A stretch of 64,000 nt of DNA, taken from NCBI GenBank assembly GCA_001766655.1, contig MJCC01000005.1, forward strand, positions 711,233 through 775,232, written 5' to 3'. Under the pieces are notes generated by a model, which had not been told where the DNA came from, did not search any database, and worked only from the letters and a program-made list of their open reading frames with translations. The translations under genes were made by a program, and so were the position numbers. The stretch comes from Phytomonas francai (taxonomy: Eukaryota; Euglenozoa; Kinetoplastea; Trypanosomatida; Trypanosomatidae). Below are positions 47,194 to 57,971 of this stretch, piece after piece (positions within the stretch are counted from its first letter, which is position 1; each line of letters opens with the position of its first letter).

Positions 47194-48662
47194 TTGCGAA
47201 GAGGGGAAAAAAATGCGTGTTGAAGATGTATACACTTCAAATATAATGAAATAGGAATATATGCATATATAAGGAAGTTGAGATCAAACACAGAAAAGGG
47301 TGAAGAGGAACACCATAGAAAGTTTAATCTATTCATGTTACACAGCGTATGAACAAGTGTATTTTCACAAATGAATTGCTTAAACATGGTAGTTCGGAAA
47401 CAACGAGTCGTAATATCGAGGTAAAAAATAAATCACTAAGTGCTAAAGAAAAATTCTTTTTCAGCCGTTTAACAAAAAGATGCCCTCAAACCGTTAATTC
47501 ATTTTTAAAGGATACGTGTATATATGTATATATACAACTTTTATATGCGCACGCATGCAGCTTTTTACTGAGCAACACAGTTCCCCTTTTGATGGTCCTG
47601 TAGGTAAACAATGTTTCTCTCCTCAAAGACTGCATTCGTTCGTCTATCGAATATGTGGAACACGTTCCTGTTTTCTTTTCTTAAACACAGTTCACTACAG
47701 TGAATACATGCAAATATTTCAAAAAATGATCTGCATAAAGCAAAATTCATTCATATATAAAAGGACGGAAAAAATATGTTTTCTTCTTTTAAAAGAAAAA
47801 ATGAAGTGCTGATTTGACTAATTTGTACGGAAATCGATTGTCTTGGTGTTTATTTCCCCATAGATGTGCATATCTTCATGATTCATTGCGTAATGAAACA
47901 AGAAAACAGCTTGTAAGTGGTAATATGATATGAGAAAAGTTAGGGCCAAGGATGTAGATCACGCTTACATCATTAATGCATCAGCATGACAATCCTCAAG
48001 TACTAAGTGAGCACTGCAAAAGAGTAAGAAAAGAGTCTCATGTTTGTGCACACTTTCCTAAATTTTACCAATAAAACTTTCTCCTAACTTATTTAGTTAT
48101 TTTGTTGGAGCATCATGATGTTAAAAGGGCATGCGAAAAAAGAAGCGATACAGTTGAACTGTGCAAGTTTCTTTATTATTATTTTTAATAACAGGGATGG
48201 GATGCATTATCTATCACCTTAATAAATCACGAATATTTTCCTCTTTTTCATCGCTTAGGTTTATATATATATATATATATATTAAAACATTCAATTTAAC
48301 AATATCCAAAAAAAAACACCTTTGTACAAGAAAGGAATTAGGAAACTGTGTTGCTATCCTTTCATTTTCATACATAAAGCTTGTTTCGAAGGTCATCATC
48401 GAATTCTAATTTATTTATAAAAGAAATTCCCTTCTCATAGTAATTTTATCAATCTGCAATTTTATGGAACAAAGAGAAAGTGAAGGTCTGGCAGATAAAA
48501 AGTCAAACAGATTGTTAACGAATGTATAAACCATTGTTTTTTTGTACATGGAGAAACATGTCCATCTTTCTCAACCCTCCCTCCCCCCCTTTAAAGTAAA
48601 TTAAGCAACAATACAGGGTTTATGATGATTTCAGGGTAAGAAATAGCTATATGTTCTTCATC
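47194..48662. other. long intergenic spacer
   Basis: About 1.5 kb of AT-rich sequence with a TA run at 48261-48281. Only short random open frames on both strands; no RNA gene recognised. Confidence 0.5.
48261..48281. repeat. (TA)n microsatellite
   Basis: Short alternating TA tract in the spacer downstream of the ALPH1-like gene. Confidence 0.9.
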
Positions 48663-51050
48663 TTAGGTCAGCAATACTTCTATGTATTTTGCTATCCCTT
48701 TCCAGTGATTTCTTCGATCGTTTTTGCTGACACAGTTGGCATGGGTGAGCAATGCATAAAGTTCGGGAAGTACTTTTGCCTTGACAGCCACCATATCCGC
48801 GCAGACACCCAGGACATATTGCACTATGTCTTCGACATCAATCTGTTTTTTGATGCCATTTCCTGCATGAACTTGGGGCGTTAGCAAGAGGGATGCTTTC
48901 AGAACATTCCTCGAAAATGGCAGCCAGAAGGATTCCTGAGCCTCCCTGTTATTCATATCGTCTGAGAGCATATTACTCATCATTTCATCATAGGCAGGCA
49001 AGTTCATCAGAACTGCGAGTGCGCGAAGTTCTTCTGCCGCAGAGAGGGACAACAAGGCGGTCTTCTGAGCCTCATGAATGGATTCATAAGAAATCTTCTG
49101 ATCAGAACTCAAGGCCATTGTTTTTGAGGAAGACTGTGTCCTAAACTGTCTGTCGTAGGAAGGTGTGGGGGGTGAGCTCGGCAAGGGTACCATGGCAGTC
49201 GGAAAAAGCGGGCCGCATGGCGTCAAGAAAGGGGACAGAGAGCTCAACGTGCCTGTCGTCATGGTACGCCGAGACGGCCGTATCAATTTTTCCTCGATTG
49301 CCTCTTCAGCTTCCTCATATATGTGCGATACAGGCGGTGGCATGCCCATCAGGGCATTGGTGTCTTTTGGGAGACCATTGACATAGAAAAATTCCCCTTT
49401 CGGATGATCCTCGCTGAAGACGACGCAGGTAAGGGAGTGGCCATACACACAACCGGTATCAATGCCATACGCTAATGGCTTTTCCTGGAAGCCAGTGCGG
49501 GCGTCGTGCCCGAAGACGACTAGCTCCGGACCATTCCACAATTCTACCCAAGGAACCCCATCTTTACCTTTGATGATGGCTTTGAACTCGGTTGTATCTC
49601 CCGAGTACAGCTCATCCTTTTCGTGGGGGATAGCCTTGAGCCGCCGCATATTCATAATTTCAATTACATTCTGCTCTTCGAGTGGACAGCTTACATTTAA
49701 TCCAGCATGAACAAGAAGGACGTTATATTTTGGCATCCGAAGAATGTGCGGCAGGCTCCTCAGGTAGAATTCACAGTCTAGCGGAAACATAGCTGCCAAC
49801 TTCTTTACCGGGTCCCGCAGATCAACTTCAGTGAAGGGTTTCCGTCGTCCCTGTTTGCAGCATTGAATCAACGTAAAATCGTGGTTCCCAAGCACTCCAA
49901 CAGCACGCAACTTCTGACAGGCTCGTATAACTCCTATAGAATCGGGTCCTTTATTGACGTAATCGCCGATGATTATAAGGCAATCTTTGCCTGGTTTGTA
50001 TTGCACTTTTTTGACCAGTGCCTCAAGTTGTGCCACACAACCATGAACATCGCCAACGACAATGTACCGGCCACCTTCTGTCAACGTTGGCAATGTGCGT
50101 ATAATGGGCTTATAGGCAATGTTGTTGTCGATAAACAGATTATCTAGGGCTTCCGCGACAAATCTATTCGCCTCAAGGGCCCTGAAACGCTCCCCATCCG
50201 AAAAGCCGAATGCTGGAAAAAATCCTTGTGGGTACGGTGTGGCTGAAACGCTAAACGGGGAAGACTCGAAGAACTTTTTTTGTTCTCTATCACCTTTATT
50301 TTGGTTATAGGGAGTATTTTCTCGGTGTTGTGTATCATCGCTGTTTTCGACACCACTAGTTTTCTCGGTGGTGGGCAACCTTGATTCTTTATTTTTAGGC
50401 ACGTTCAAAAGTGCAGTCGCCCTTTGTGGGGAGTTCTTCTTACCTGTTATAGGAAAATCGGACTCTGTAATGGGAATCATATCCCGAGTGCCTACTGCAT
50501 CATTACTACCGATAGCTCCATGAGATTCCACATTTTTACTTTCCATGATAGGAGAGGAAAAAGTAGACTTAACACCCGAATGGGGCTTCGGTATCATGAT
50601 AGGTGACTGTCTCTTCTTAATATCAACCGGTCTACACTCATTTACCGGGCCATCATTTGTATTGGTTTCCCCAACATGATGGAGGTATAAGCCGCTGTCG
50701 GTCCCATTATCTTTGAAAGCCTCATCTAACGGAGTCGCGGCTGTGGGCCTTGCCGCACACAAGCTACTCAATAACTCTTTCCCGGCCAATAAACGCGGTG
50801 ACACGGCGGACTCCTCGGCGGGCGCCTTGTCCTCCGGGTGAGGGGTCGGCAAGAAGCCGATGGGGCGTAAGCTGGCGCCGGTGCCGCTGCCTTTGCCACC
50901 CGTAAAGTTATCCCCCGCAAAGGGGATTTTCGGCATTCCTACAGTCGGCGGCGTCGTGCCCGCGCGGAGGCGGTCCCCCGCCTTCGTGCCATCGCTCAGG
51001 CGCAGGCTGTTGAGCTGGGAAAGGATGCTGCTGCTGCCAAGCCGATCCAT
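48663..51050 (-). CDS. ALPH1: ApaH-like phosphatase, ALPH1-type (mRNA decapping)
   Basis: A 795-residue protein with a calcineurin-like phosphoesterase core of the ApaH class between long extensions. Metal-binding motifs: VVGDVHGC (332-339), IIGDYVNKGPDS (361-371), GVLGNHDFTLIQ (386-397), then VLLVHAGLN and LVVFGHDARTG. The GNHD motif and the KGPDS variant mark ALPHs. In trypanosomes ALPH1 is the mRNA decapping enzyme that replaces DCP2 and also has large N- and C-terminal extensions; the extensions here (1-315, Ser/Pro-rich; about 590-795, helical) agree. The start ATG at 51050 follows a CCCAG acceptor candidate; the longer frame starts with GTG. Confidence 0.88.
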   Translation of the reverse strand: MDRLGSSSILSQLNSLRLSDGTKAGDRLRAGTTPPTVGMPKIPFAGDNFTGGKGSGTGASLRPIGFLPTPHPEDKAPAEESAVSPRLLAGKELLSSLCAARPTAATPLDEAFKDNGTDSGLYLHHVGETNTNDGPVNECRPVDIKKRQSPIMIPKPHSGVKSTFSSPIMESKNVESHGAIGSNDAVGTRDMIPITESDFPITGKKNSPQRATALLNVPKNKESRLPTTEKTSGVENSDDTQHRENTPYNQNKGDREQKKFFESSPFSVSATPYPQGFFPAFGFSDGERFRALEANRFVAEALDNLFIDNNIAYKPIIRTLPTLTEGGRYIVVGDVHGCVAQLEALVKKVQYKPGKDCLIIIGDYVNKGPDSIGVIRACQKLRAVGVLGNHDFTLIQCCKQGRRKPFTEVDLRDPVKKLAAMFPLDCEFYLRSLPHILRMPKYNVLLVHAGLNVSCPLEEQNVIEIMNMRRLKAIPHEKDELYSGDTTEFKAIIKGKDGVPWVELWNGPELVVFGHDARTGFQEKPLAYGIDTGCVYGHSLTCVVFSEDHPKGEFFYVNGLPKDTNALMGMPPPVSHIYEEAEEAIEEKLIRPSRRTMTTGTLSSLSPFLTPCGPLFPTAMVPLPSSPPTPSYDRQFRTQSSSKTMALSSDQKISYESIHEAQKTALLSLSAAEELRALAVLMNLPAYDEMMSNMLSDDMNNREAQESFWLPFSRNVLKASLLLTPQVHAGNGIKKQIDVEDIVQYVLGVCADMVAVKAKVLPELYALLTHANCVSKNDRRNHWKGIAKYIEVLLT

Positions 51051-52722
51051 TTGTGCGCGGGAAGTGGCACAAGATTCTGGGAAGAATGGTGATGGCACCG
51101 CAACAGGTAATTAGTGGGGAGTTGAAAATGTACGCTCAAAGTGATGCAACGGTTGAAAGATGACGTATTAAGACCCAATGTAAAGGGTTTTATTTGTACA
51201 GTACCAATAGGAACCCTAGTGATAAGAAAATTTGAGCAAAATATTTGAATGTTTTTATTTTTTAAACTCGTTTCCCCTTTTTTACAGCTCTCCCGATAAA
51301 ATTATACAAGCAATTTTTTGAAAAAGAAGTAAAGAGAAGAAATACGGAATAGGGTTTTTGAATTAGGTAATTTATTTTCTTGAAAGGCCAAACCTGACAA
51401 TAATTTGATGGTTGGCTATGATACACTTAAGAAAAAAAGACTATATATCTCAATCCACTCGAGAATGCTTAATTTGTTGAAAAGTGTAAGCACAAACTAA
51501 GAAAATAAAACAGATGAATAGATAGACTTGTGTGTGTGTCTTCAACACAGCAGAATGGTGATGCTGAAAATAACTAATATTTTGAGCTAAAATTGTACTC
51601 ACTAATTCACTTCAAAACTATAAAACTATAGTAATAAGCGTAACATACAGGGGGAGAAATAATCTCGAAACTCAAGCGGTTCTATGCGAAGACAGAAAAA
51701 CAAGAACAAAAAGGACCGTGTTTTTGTTCTTTCCTTGAAATCTCTTTTAAGCAACAAAGCAATTTTACCTATTGATTGTTAAGCTGTGCACGCTATAGAT
51801 ATGAGAAATCGCAAAAATAGAAGGTCCCTTCGTAAATGTAAAATTATCGCCCCACTCTATAAGTTTCCTTTTAGCAGCTTTAAGGTTTGAAAAATAAAAA
51901 TTTAAACGAGAAACAATTTGTAATTCTGTCAATAGAGTAAACTTAAAGGAAAATATACTGTCTGTTCGTCTACGCTTTCACTTTGTGAGTTGTGGTTGTC
52001 TTTGAGGAGAGTTCTGAATGTACAAAGCTCTGTAGATATCAAAGTTTTTTCACCAGAAGAAACCGAATGCAAAAGTTTGGTACCTATGGTTGTATGGAGA
52101 GAATGAATAAAGATCAATAAAACGACACTATAGTGACCAGCTTGAATACAAAAAAAGGGGGTAGAGTGAAAAGGGATAAGTAAAATAATAAAAAACAGTC
52201 GAATGTGCAGGTTACAAAAAGTAGAGGTTTACGTTGAATAAATGTGGACACATTTTTTGTTTCGTCTTACTCTTTTTTTAGTTGAGCAACAAGAAATGTT
52301 CGAGTTACAACCCTCCAGACGTTTCTTTGTCTGACCCCGCTTCTATTGATAATGTAAACACTGAAAAGTCTCGAATTATGGGAGGGAAGGGAGAGTAAAA
52401 TACAAGCGCGCGTCCTGATGGCCTAAATTGTTAAAACAAACCACTATTTACTCAGTCTTTCCCTTGATTAATGAAGGGATAAAGCATCATAACAAAGTAA
52501 TACAGTAAATGTTTTTTAAACGCCATGAGAAGAAAAGGGTGAAGGAATAGTTTTCATGTAGTATGCTATCCCGTTGAATTTACACGACAATGAAAATAGG
52601 GACCGCAAGTGTCTGACCTTTGGTCAGTTTTCCCATCCCTAACTACGACAACCATCCTCGCTCACGCATTTTGTGCGCTACATATATTTTTTTATTATTT
52701 ATTATACGCAATAGATGTATGT
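51051..52722. other. long intergenic spacer
   Basis: About 1.7 kb, AT-rich, with many short A/T runs. No protein frame with coding character; I cannot exclude small non-coding RNAs. Confidence 0.5.
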
Positions 52723-55700
52723 TTACCATGCATTGAGTATCTCTTCACAGTCCATTAGAGATAACTCATTCCCGTACTCCTCATGCAGTGTGTTTATCAG
52801 GGCATTGCGCAGAGTGTGATATTTGTGCTCTATACGTTTACGCTCCTGTGCATCCGGTATGAGGTCTTCGAAGCGCACTGCATCGCCTAATACAATCTTC
52901 TCAAGGAGGAAATATTCACCCACAGCATCTAACCATACTGCACCTTTCTTCAACACTACACGTGTCCCTGCCTTTAGAGCACAAGACGCAGCAAAGGGAA
53001 CAGATTCGAATACATATTGGGCCCTAAAACCTGGGATGACATGATTCCTACCCTTGAGCTTAGATGAAAATGCCGAATACAGGCTACAGGAGTTGTATTT
53101 GCTCGTGGTAGAATGAAATGCGTACGCGGTGTCGCCACATATCGAGACGGATTCAAAGTTACGGTTGTAATCAGTTATAATTTGTTCCATACGTAACAAT
53201 GGAAACGCAAACACATAGGGCAACTCGACTGCCGCGAACAGGCTGCCGTCAAGACAGCCAAAAAATGTAGCTACACAATCATTACCTACGGGAAGCAGTA
53301 TGCCAGTGCGTTCGCACCAATGCAAGCGGTGAGGGTTGCGTTCCTCCACTGCCCGGGAAGTCATCAGCTTCTCTACCTTCAACGCGGAGGTAGCTGAGGG
53401 TAGCCCCCAGCAATGTGTCATGACGACCTGACAATCGCCGTCGTCCTCAGTACATGGGTAGCAACACTCGAGATTGCTCTTGCCAGCCGAGGAAAGGTGA
53501 CTGATGTACACCCCCCCCTCATCGTCCACGCGCACAGTGCTGTCACGGTATGTATCCTGCATGAACACACCGCCTCCGAGTGTGGGCTCGCGAGAAATAA
53601 GCCTCAGTTTGGGGATTGTTGAGGCGCCTAGGTGCGTTGGAATGCATTCGTCGCTGCTGACTCTGCTGCCTTCCATTTTTCCTGTCACATCACTCTGTGT
53701 TTCATCGGCTAGCACCTCATTTTCACTGTCGCCGCTGGTAGCACTGGAGCTAACGTATGAGAAGCCATCCTCCAACGGTAATGTATCATCCGTTGTTGCT
53801 CTGCTTGCGCAGCTCAGTGCCCGGGATGTGCTTTCGGGATACACAAGCTGTAGGAACGCGTTGCCAAGGTTACCGAGGCCTACACTCACAAATGTCCTAG
53901 ATAAGGAAATACTTGTGCAGTTTCCCTCAAAGCGGTGAGATGTGAGAGGATATAGTACGTAACCCACCAGCTTATACACACAGACAAGCGATCCACAGCA
54001 CGCTGCTACAAGAATCTCAGCGTCATCCTCTGTGGTATGTTGATTCGATGGATCATTATAACAATAATTTGTCTGTCGGCACACCGACAGATCCATCACA
54101 GCACCCTCGCCGACAGAGACCGTGTGAACAATACGCAGGGGGTGCATAAGCAAAACAAGCACCTGCCCACCACCCAGTGAGCCTTCCAGTGGTGCGGTTC
54201 CAATCAGCGCTATCTCTTGTGAAACCATATCGGGTGCCTCCACGCAACGCAGTGATGATGGAACCTGAGCAGCGCAGGTGGCTATCTGATCATGCAATTG
54301 TAAAAAATCGCACACCTTGAATGAAGTCTCGGACACAACCACTACGATCGAAGGCTGCGCTAGTCCACAATCTAAAATACACATCAAAAGCCCTAGTCGA
54401 GATAAGTACAAAGTCTTTGTCAGCCGATGCGAGGGGTTGGATGTGATGCTCATGCGGCGTTTTAGGTGGTAAGTTATTGGCGATACTACTGACAAATGCT
54501 CTGTCTCTCTACCACCACCTCGACGAAAGAGCTGTGGAAGCGAGGCGATAACCAACCGATGACCATCTGTCAAAAAAAGAGCGTGTTGCAGTAACCCTGT
54601 TGCTGTGGAACGGGTTTGCACAGCAAACCCCCTTTGCCATCCTTCCGATGAGAACTCAAAAGGGGTAGCCTCCATGGTGGCTACAGCGCGAACCAAAGAG
54701 GTTAGTTCAGCATGCCCACCTCCCTCAGCCCCAGCGACCAGCAACACTACTTCCTCGTCCCGAAGGAGTAAAATATCAAACCCACTGAAATCTTCAGAGT
54801 TCTTAAGCACATAAGACAAACCTGTCCCCTGAAGAACGGCACCAGACGGCGTTGCCCCTGTTATGGATTTCCATTGAGGCTTAGAAGCTGCCTTGCTTTC
54901 GCTATCGATGCCGTAGCGGAAAACAGTGAGGTGGGTATTATCATGCAGTATCATCCATTGCATGTATGCCTCTTCAATACAACGCATCCTTGCAATACTT
55001 CGGGGGACAGATGATTGACCGCAGTCCTCGAAACCAGAGATAGAGGTGGGGCAGAGCGGGGAAACTAAATGGAATACAGCTGTTGGCGTCCTCAGAGCCT
55101 CACCGCCTGTTGTCTTAAGACGCAAAAAATCTACGCAGCCGTTCCACATTCCTATTAGAACCGCCACCTCGTCTTCGTTGATCATATCAATAGCCACAGA
55201 AGCTATTGGGGAGGGCCAGGGATGTGATTGTCTGTATAAAGGCGTTGTTACGGTGGGGCTCACGCCTGGGTCGCTGACAGAAGAACAGGAAAACAACACA
55301 AGGCCATCATCCAGGATCACAGCCACAAGAATAACTGTATGAAGTACACCACCCACCACTTTTTGCACTCGACACCCGGCTGCGTGAGACGCCCTCCCGG
55401 GAAGATCGATTGCCTGTTGTTCTGCCAACAGCCGTGTAGGGGTGCACTGCACCAGGGTAAAATCACCCCCGTTGGCGCCGCAGAGAGCAGCAGCATACAA
55501 AGTCGGCTCGTCACTTAACCAGTAGATTGTCCCATCTTCTTTGCGATGCTCCATCACAGTGAGCGGGCAGGTTCTATCGTGGTAGTTGCAAGACAGTAGG
55601 CAAGTGCTGGTTATATCGCATACCAGCACTCCCCAAAGGGAGTCGCATATTTCGCTGTTTGCATAGCCCCACCATATCGGGTATAAGCCCTGCACCGCTG

Positions 55701-57579
55701 TCTTCAATAACGGTGTCTTATTTGACATTTCCGAAGTGTTAGAGTCTTTCCCTGCTGCAGTGAGTACTTTGGTAACCTTTATCACAGCTGAAACTACAGG
55801 CGACAGCTGTGTTAGCGTGCCCTTGGAGTGGGAAACTACCATAGAATGGGCAGGGCCTCGACACACAGACGTCACGGCGCCTTCTCCCAGAAGCCCGCCT
55901 ACCACACACCTTTCCTGTAGATCAACAACAAAGGCATCACAAGCGTAGTCCATCAAGAGGACGTAGCGCAGTGTGAGAGCGATATAAGGATTGGGGTTGG
56001 TATGGCCACAAGGGTTAAGAGGCTGCATGCTTCTTGGAACAAAGCCAGGTGGCAGACCGGTAAAATCACACCGCGTCCAAGCACCACTCAGACAGTCGTT
56101 GAACTGTCCCTCTTGATCCGCTGGGGAGATGTCGCCTGCCTTCTGGTCTCGAGCGTTCTCACGTTCTAGCATCGTGAGAATCTGGTCAGGGATCTCCGTC
56201 AGTGAGCCATCTTCCAGCAACAGCCACAGGGAGCAGAGCTTATTCAGAAAGAGGAAGACGCCAGAAATTGCGCGCTCAGGACTTGTTGTCAAGCGAACAC
56301 CTTTCTCTGGTACGTTTAAATTATCGCCTAGCACCTTGCATATCTGCCAGCGATGGATGTACTGACCGGTTGGAGCTCTAGAGAGGGCATAGACACGCGC
56401 CCGCACCTTATCCAGCGGTCCTGGTGGAGCTGTAATGATGTAGTAAGGAGAGCAAGCTTGACCTTCATTAACAGTTTGTACACGAAGACATGATATTGTC
56501 TTCGTTACAGGAGACGCAAACGGGGAGTTGTAATTCATGTTTAGACAGGACACATAAATGGATGAGCGGTTGTTCAGTAGCTGAACAAAGCAGTCCGTGG
56601 GTATCCCAGGCCGGGGAAGCGGCGCCAAGGAACTGGTTTCTAAAAAGTCAATACCAATACGCACCACAGGCAGGTGTGGATCACGTGCGGGGCTATTAGA
56701 AGCCATTTTCTCTAATTCTTCTTTTTTTTGAGACAATACCTTAATACTGTGGTCCGGCATAAGGTCTTCGTCAGCGACAGTGGGTGAGCCCTGCTGCCAG
56801 CCTTCGTGTAGTCTCTGAGCACGCATGGCATCGCTTTCACCGTAGACGTAGGTACTTTTGCTTTTGCTATGATTCCTAAAGCGGAATTCGCCGGAAGACA
56901 CTGTCATCTCCCCAAACCACGCGCAGTGATATAAATTTGAGGGCTTGCTTCGGCCTATGAAGCTAAAAAGCGTTAGACCATTCGTCGCCACAGCACTTTC
57001 AGATTTGGGGTGCTCAATGTGGATGGTGTGCACGTTGTTTTTGAAAATGATCGCCTGTGCTGTATCCCCACTCTCTCCAACTATCAGCTGCGGGTCCGCC
57101 ACGGGTTCCCTCAAGTTCAATAGCCTCTGAGTGCCAAAGGGAGGAGTGAGTGAAGCATGACGACAGAGGATACACCAGTGGTTCCTGTGGCTCACCGACT
57201 CATTACAGGAATCACAGTTTTTTTGATTAAGGTCGAATGACAAATTAGCTTGGTATCGTACAAAAATAAGTTCCATGTCGCGTGTGAGGAAAATTGCTAT
57301 CTGGTGGCGTAGCGCCGCTATGCGAATTACCATACTGCCTACATTTATGGAGTGCCCTGTCGGCGTGAAGGAAATGGCGTCATGCCTAGTTTCTCCGTCA
57401 TCAAGTAGAGTTGTGAGCTTTGATGATGGAAACTGCCTTTCTATGCGATAAACATTCACTGACAATCCAATTCCAGCCAGAAGTACGGACTGAGGCTTCT
57501 GTGACAGATCGTCATCGAGCGGTAAAACATGAGCTACATGAACAACTGAAGATGGATACAGTTGACGAATGCCCAACAT
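52723..57579 (-). CDS. CPSF160-like (CPSF-A/MMS1-DDB1 family) triple-propeller protein with zinc-ribbon insertion
   Basis: A 1618-residue protein. The start SVLLAGIGLSVNVYRIERQ matches the N-terminal strands of CPSF160, and the C-terminus has the CPSF-A domain: FVSVGLGNLGNAFLQLVYPE, VATFFGCLDGSLFAAVELP, then a helical tail RVVLKKGAVWLDAVGEYFLL and IPDAQERKRIEHKYHTLRNA. CPSF160 recognises the mRNA 3' processing signal and in trypanosomes couples polyadenylation to trans-splicing of the next gene. DDB1 or SF3B3 are alternatives within the superfamily. A C-x2-C-x10-C-x2-C motif (Cys122, 125, 136, 139) sits in the first propeller and looks like a zinc ribbon. Confidence 0.75.
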   Translation of the reverse strand: MLGIRQLYPSSVVHVAHVLPLDDDLSQKPQSVLLAGIGLSVNVYRIERQFPSSKLTTLLDDGETRHDAISFTPTGHSINVGSMVIRIAALRHQIAIFLTRDMELIFVRYQANLSFDLNQKNCDSCNESVSHRNHWCILCRHASLTPPFGTQRLLNLREPVADPQLIVGESGDTAQAIIFKNNVHTIHIEHPKSESAVATNGLTLFSFIGRSKPSNLYHCAWFGEMTVSSGEFRFRNHSKSKSTYVYGESDAMRAQRLHEGWQQGSPTVADEDLMPDHSIKVLSQKKEELEKMASNSPARDPHLPVVRIGIDFLETSSLAPLPRPGIPTDCFVQLLNNRSSIYVSCLNMNYNSPFASPVTKTISCLRVQTVNEGQACSPYYIITAPPGPLDKVRARVYALSRAPTGQYIHRWQICKVLGDNLNVPEKGVRLTTSPERAISGVFLFLNKLCSLWLLLEDGSLTEIPDQILTMLERENARDQKAGDISPADQEGQFNDCLSGAWTRCDFTGLPPGFVPRSMQPLNPCGHTNPNPYIALTLRYVLLMDYACDAFVVDLQERCVVGGLLGEGAVTSVCRGPAHSMVVSHSKGTLTQLSPVVSAVIKVTKVLTAAGKDSNTSEMSNKTPLLKTAVQGLYPIWWGYANSEICDSLWGVLVCDITSTCLLSCNYHDRTCPLTVMEHRKEDGTIYWLSDEPTLYAAALCGANGGDFTLVQCTPTRLLAEQQAIDLPGRASHAAGCRVQKVVGGVLHTVILVAVILDDGLVLFSCSSVSDPGVSPTVTTPLYRQSHPWPSPIASVAIDMINEDEVAVLIGMWNGCVDFLRLKTTGGEALRTPTAVFHLVSPLCPTSISGFEDCGQSSVPRSIARMRCIEEAYMQWMILHDNTHLTVFRYGIDSESKAASKPQWKSITGATPSGAVLQGTGLSYVLKNSEDFSGFDILLLRDEEVVLLVAGAEGGGHAELTSLVRAVATMEATPFEFSSEGWQRGFAVQTRSTATGLLQHALFLTDGHRLVIASLPQLFRRGGGRETEHLSVVSPITYHLKRRMSITSNPSHRLTKTLYLSRLGLLMCILDCGLAQPSIVVVVSETSFKVCDFLQLHDQIATCAAQVPSSLRCVEAPDMVSQEIALIGTAPLEGSLGGGQVLVLLMHPLRIVHTVSVGEGAVMDLSVCRQTNYCYNDPSNQHTTEDDAEILVAACCGSLVCVYKLVGYVLYPLTSHRFEGNCTSISLSRTFVSVGLGNLGNAFLQLVYPESTSRALSCASRATTDDTLPLEDGFSYVSSSATSGDSENEVLADETQSDVTGKMEGSRVSSDECIPTHLGASTIPKLRLISREPTLGGGVFMQDTYRDSTVRVDDEGGVYISHLSSAGKSNLECCYPCTEDDGDCQVVMTHCWGLPSATSALKVEKLMTSRAVEERNPHRLHWCERTGILLPVGNDCVATFFGCLDGSLFAAVELPYVFAFPLLRMEQIITDYNRNFESVSICGDTAYAFHSTTSKYNSCSLYSAFSSKLKGRNHVIPGFRAQYVFESVPFAASCALKAGTRVVLKKGAVWLDAVGEYFLLEKIVLGDAVRFEDLIPDAQERKRIEHKYHTLRNALINTLHEEYGNELSLMDCEEILNAW

Positions 57580-57971
57580 GACTATAGAGACACTACTTTG
57601 GGTGACACAGATAGAAGAAAGTAGTTAATCTTTGTTTAGGAGTCTCTTATACTTTTTACCCTATAACACATTTTTCCCATTAAAAAGAAACACTGGGAAG
57701 TTCCGAGAATATAGATAGATATCTCCCTTAATTATACACAAAAGCGATTAATAATTTACTTATACGCATCCATTGTAGCCTTATAAATAGGTGCACTAAC
57801 AACTAAGCAGTTGATTAATTATCATCTTTAAACTTTTATTGCATTTGTCTTTCCAAAGGAAATGAACTGATGCCACAAAAGCATAACAGACCAAGCAAGT
57901 AATGAAGAGAATGCCTCTAACAGCTCTTTCTCTATAATTACAAGATATTTTTATAGTGACACTTATTTGCA
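57580..57971. other. intergenic spacer
   Basis: AT-rich; CTTTCTTCTATCTGTGTC on the minus strand near the CPSF160-like ATG may belong to its splice acceptor. No gene. Confidence 0.5.
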
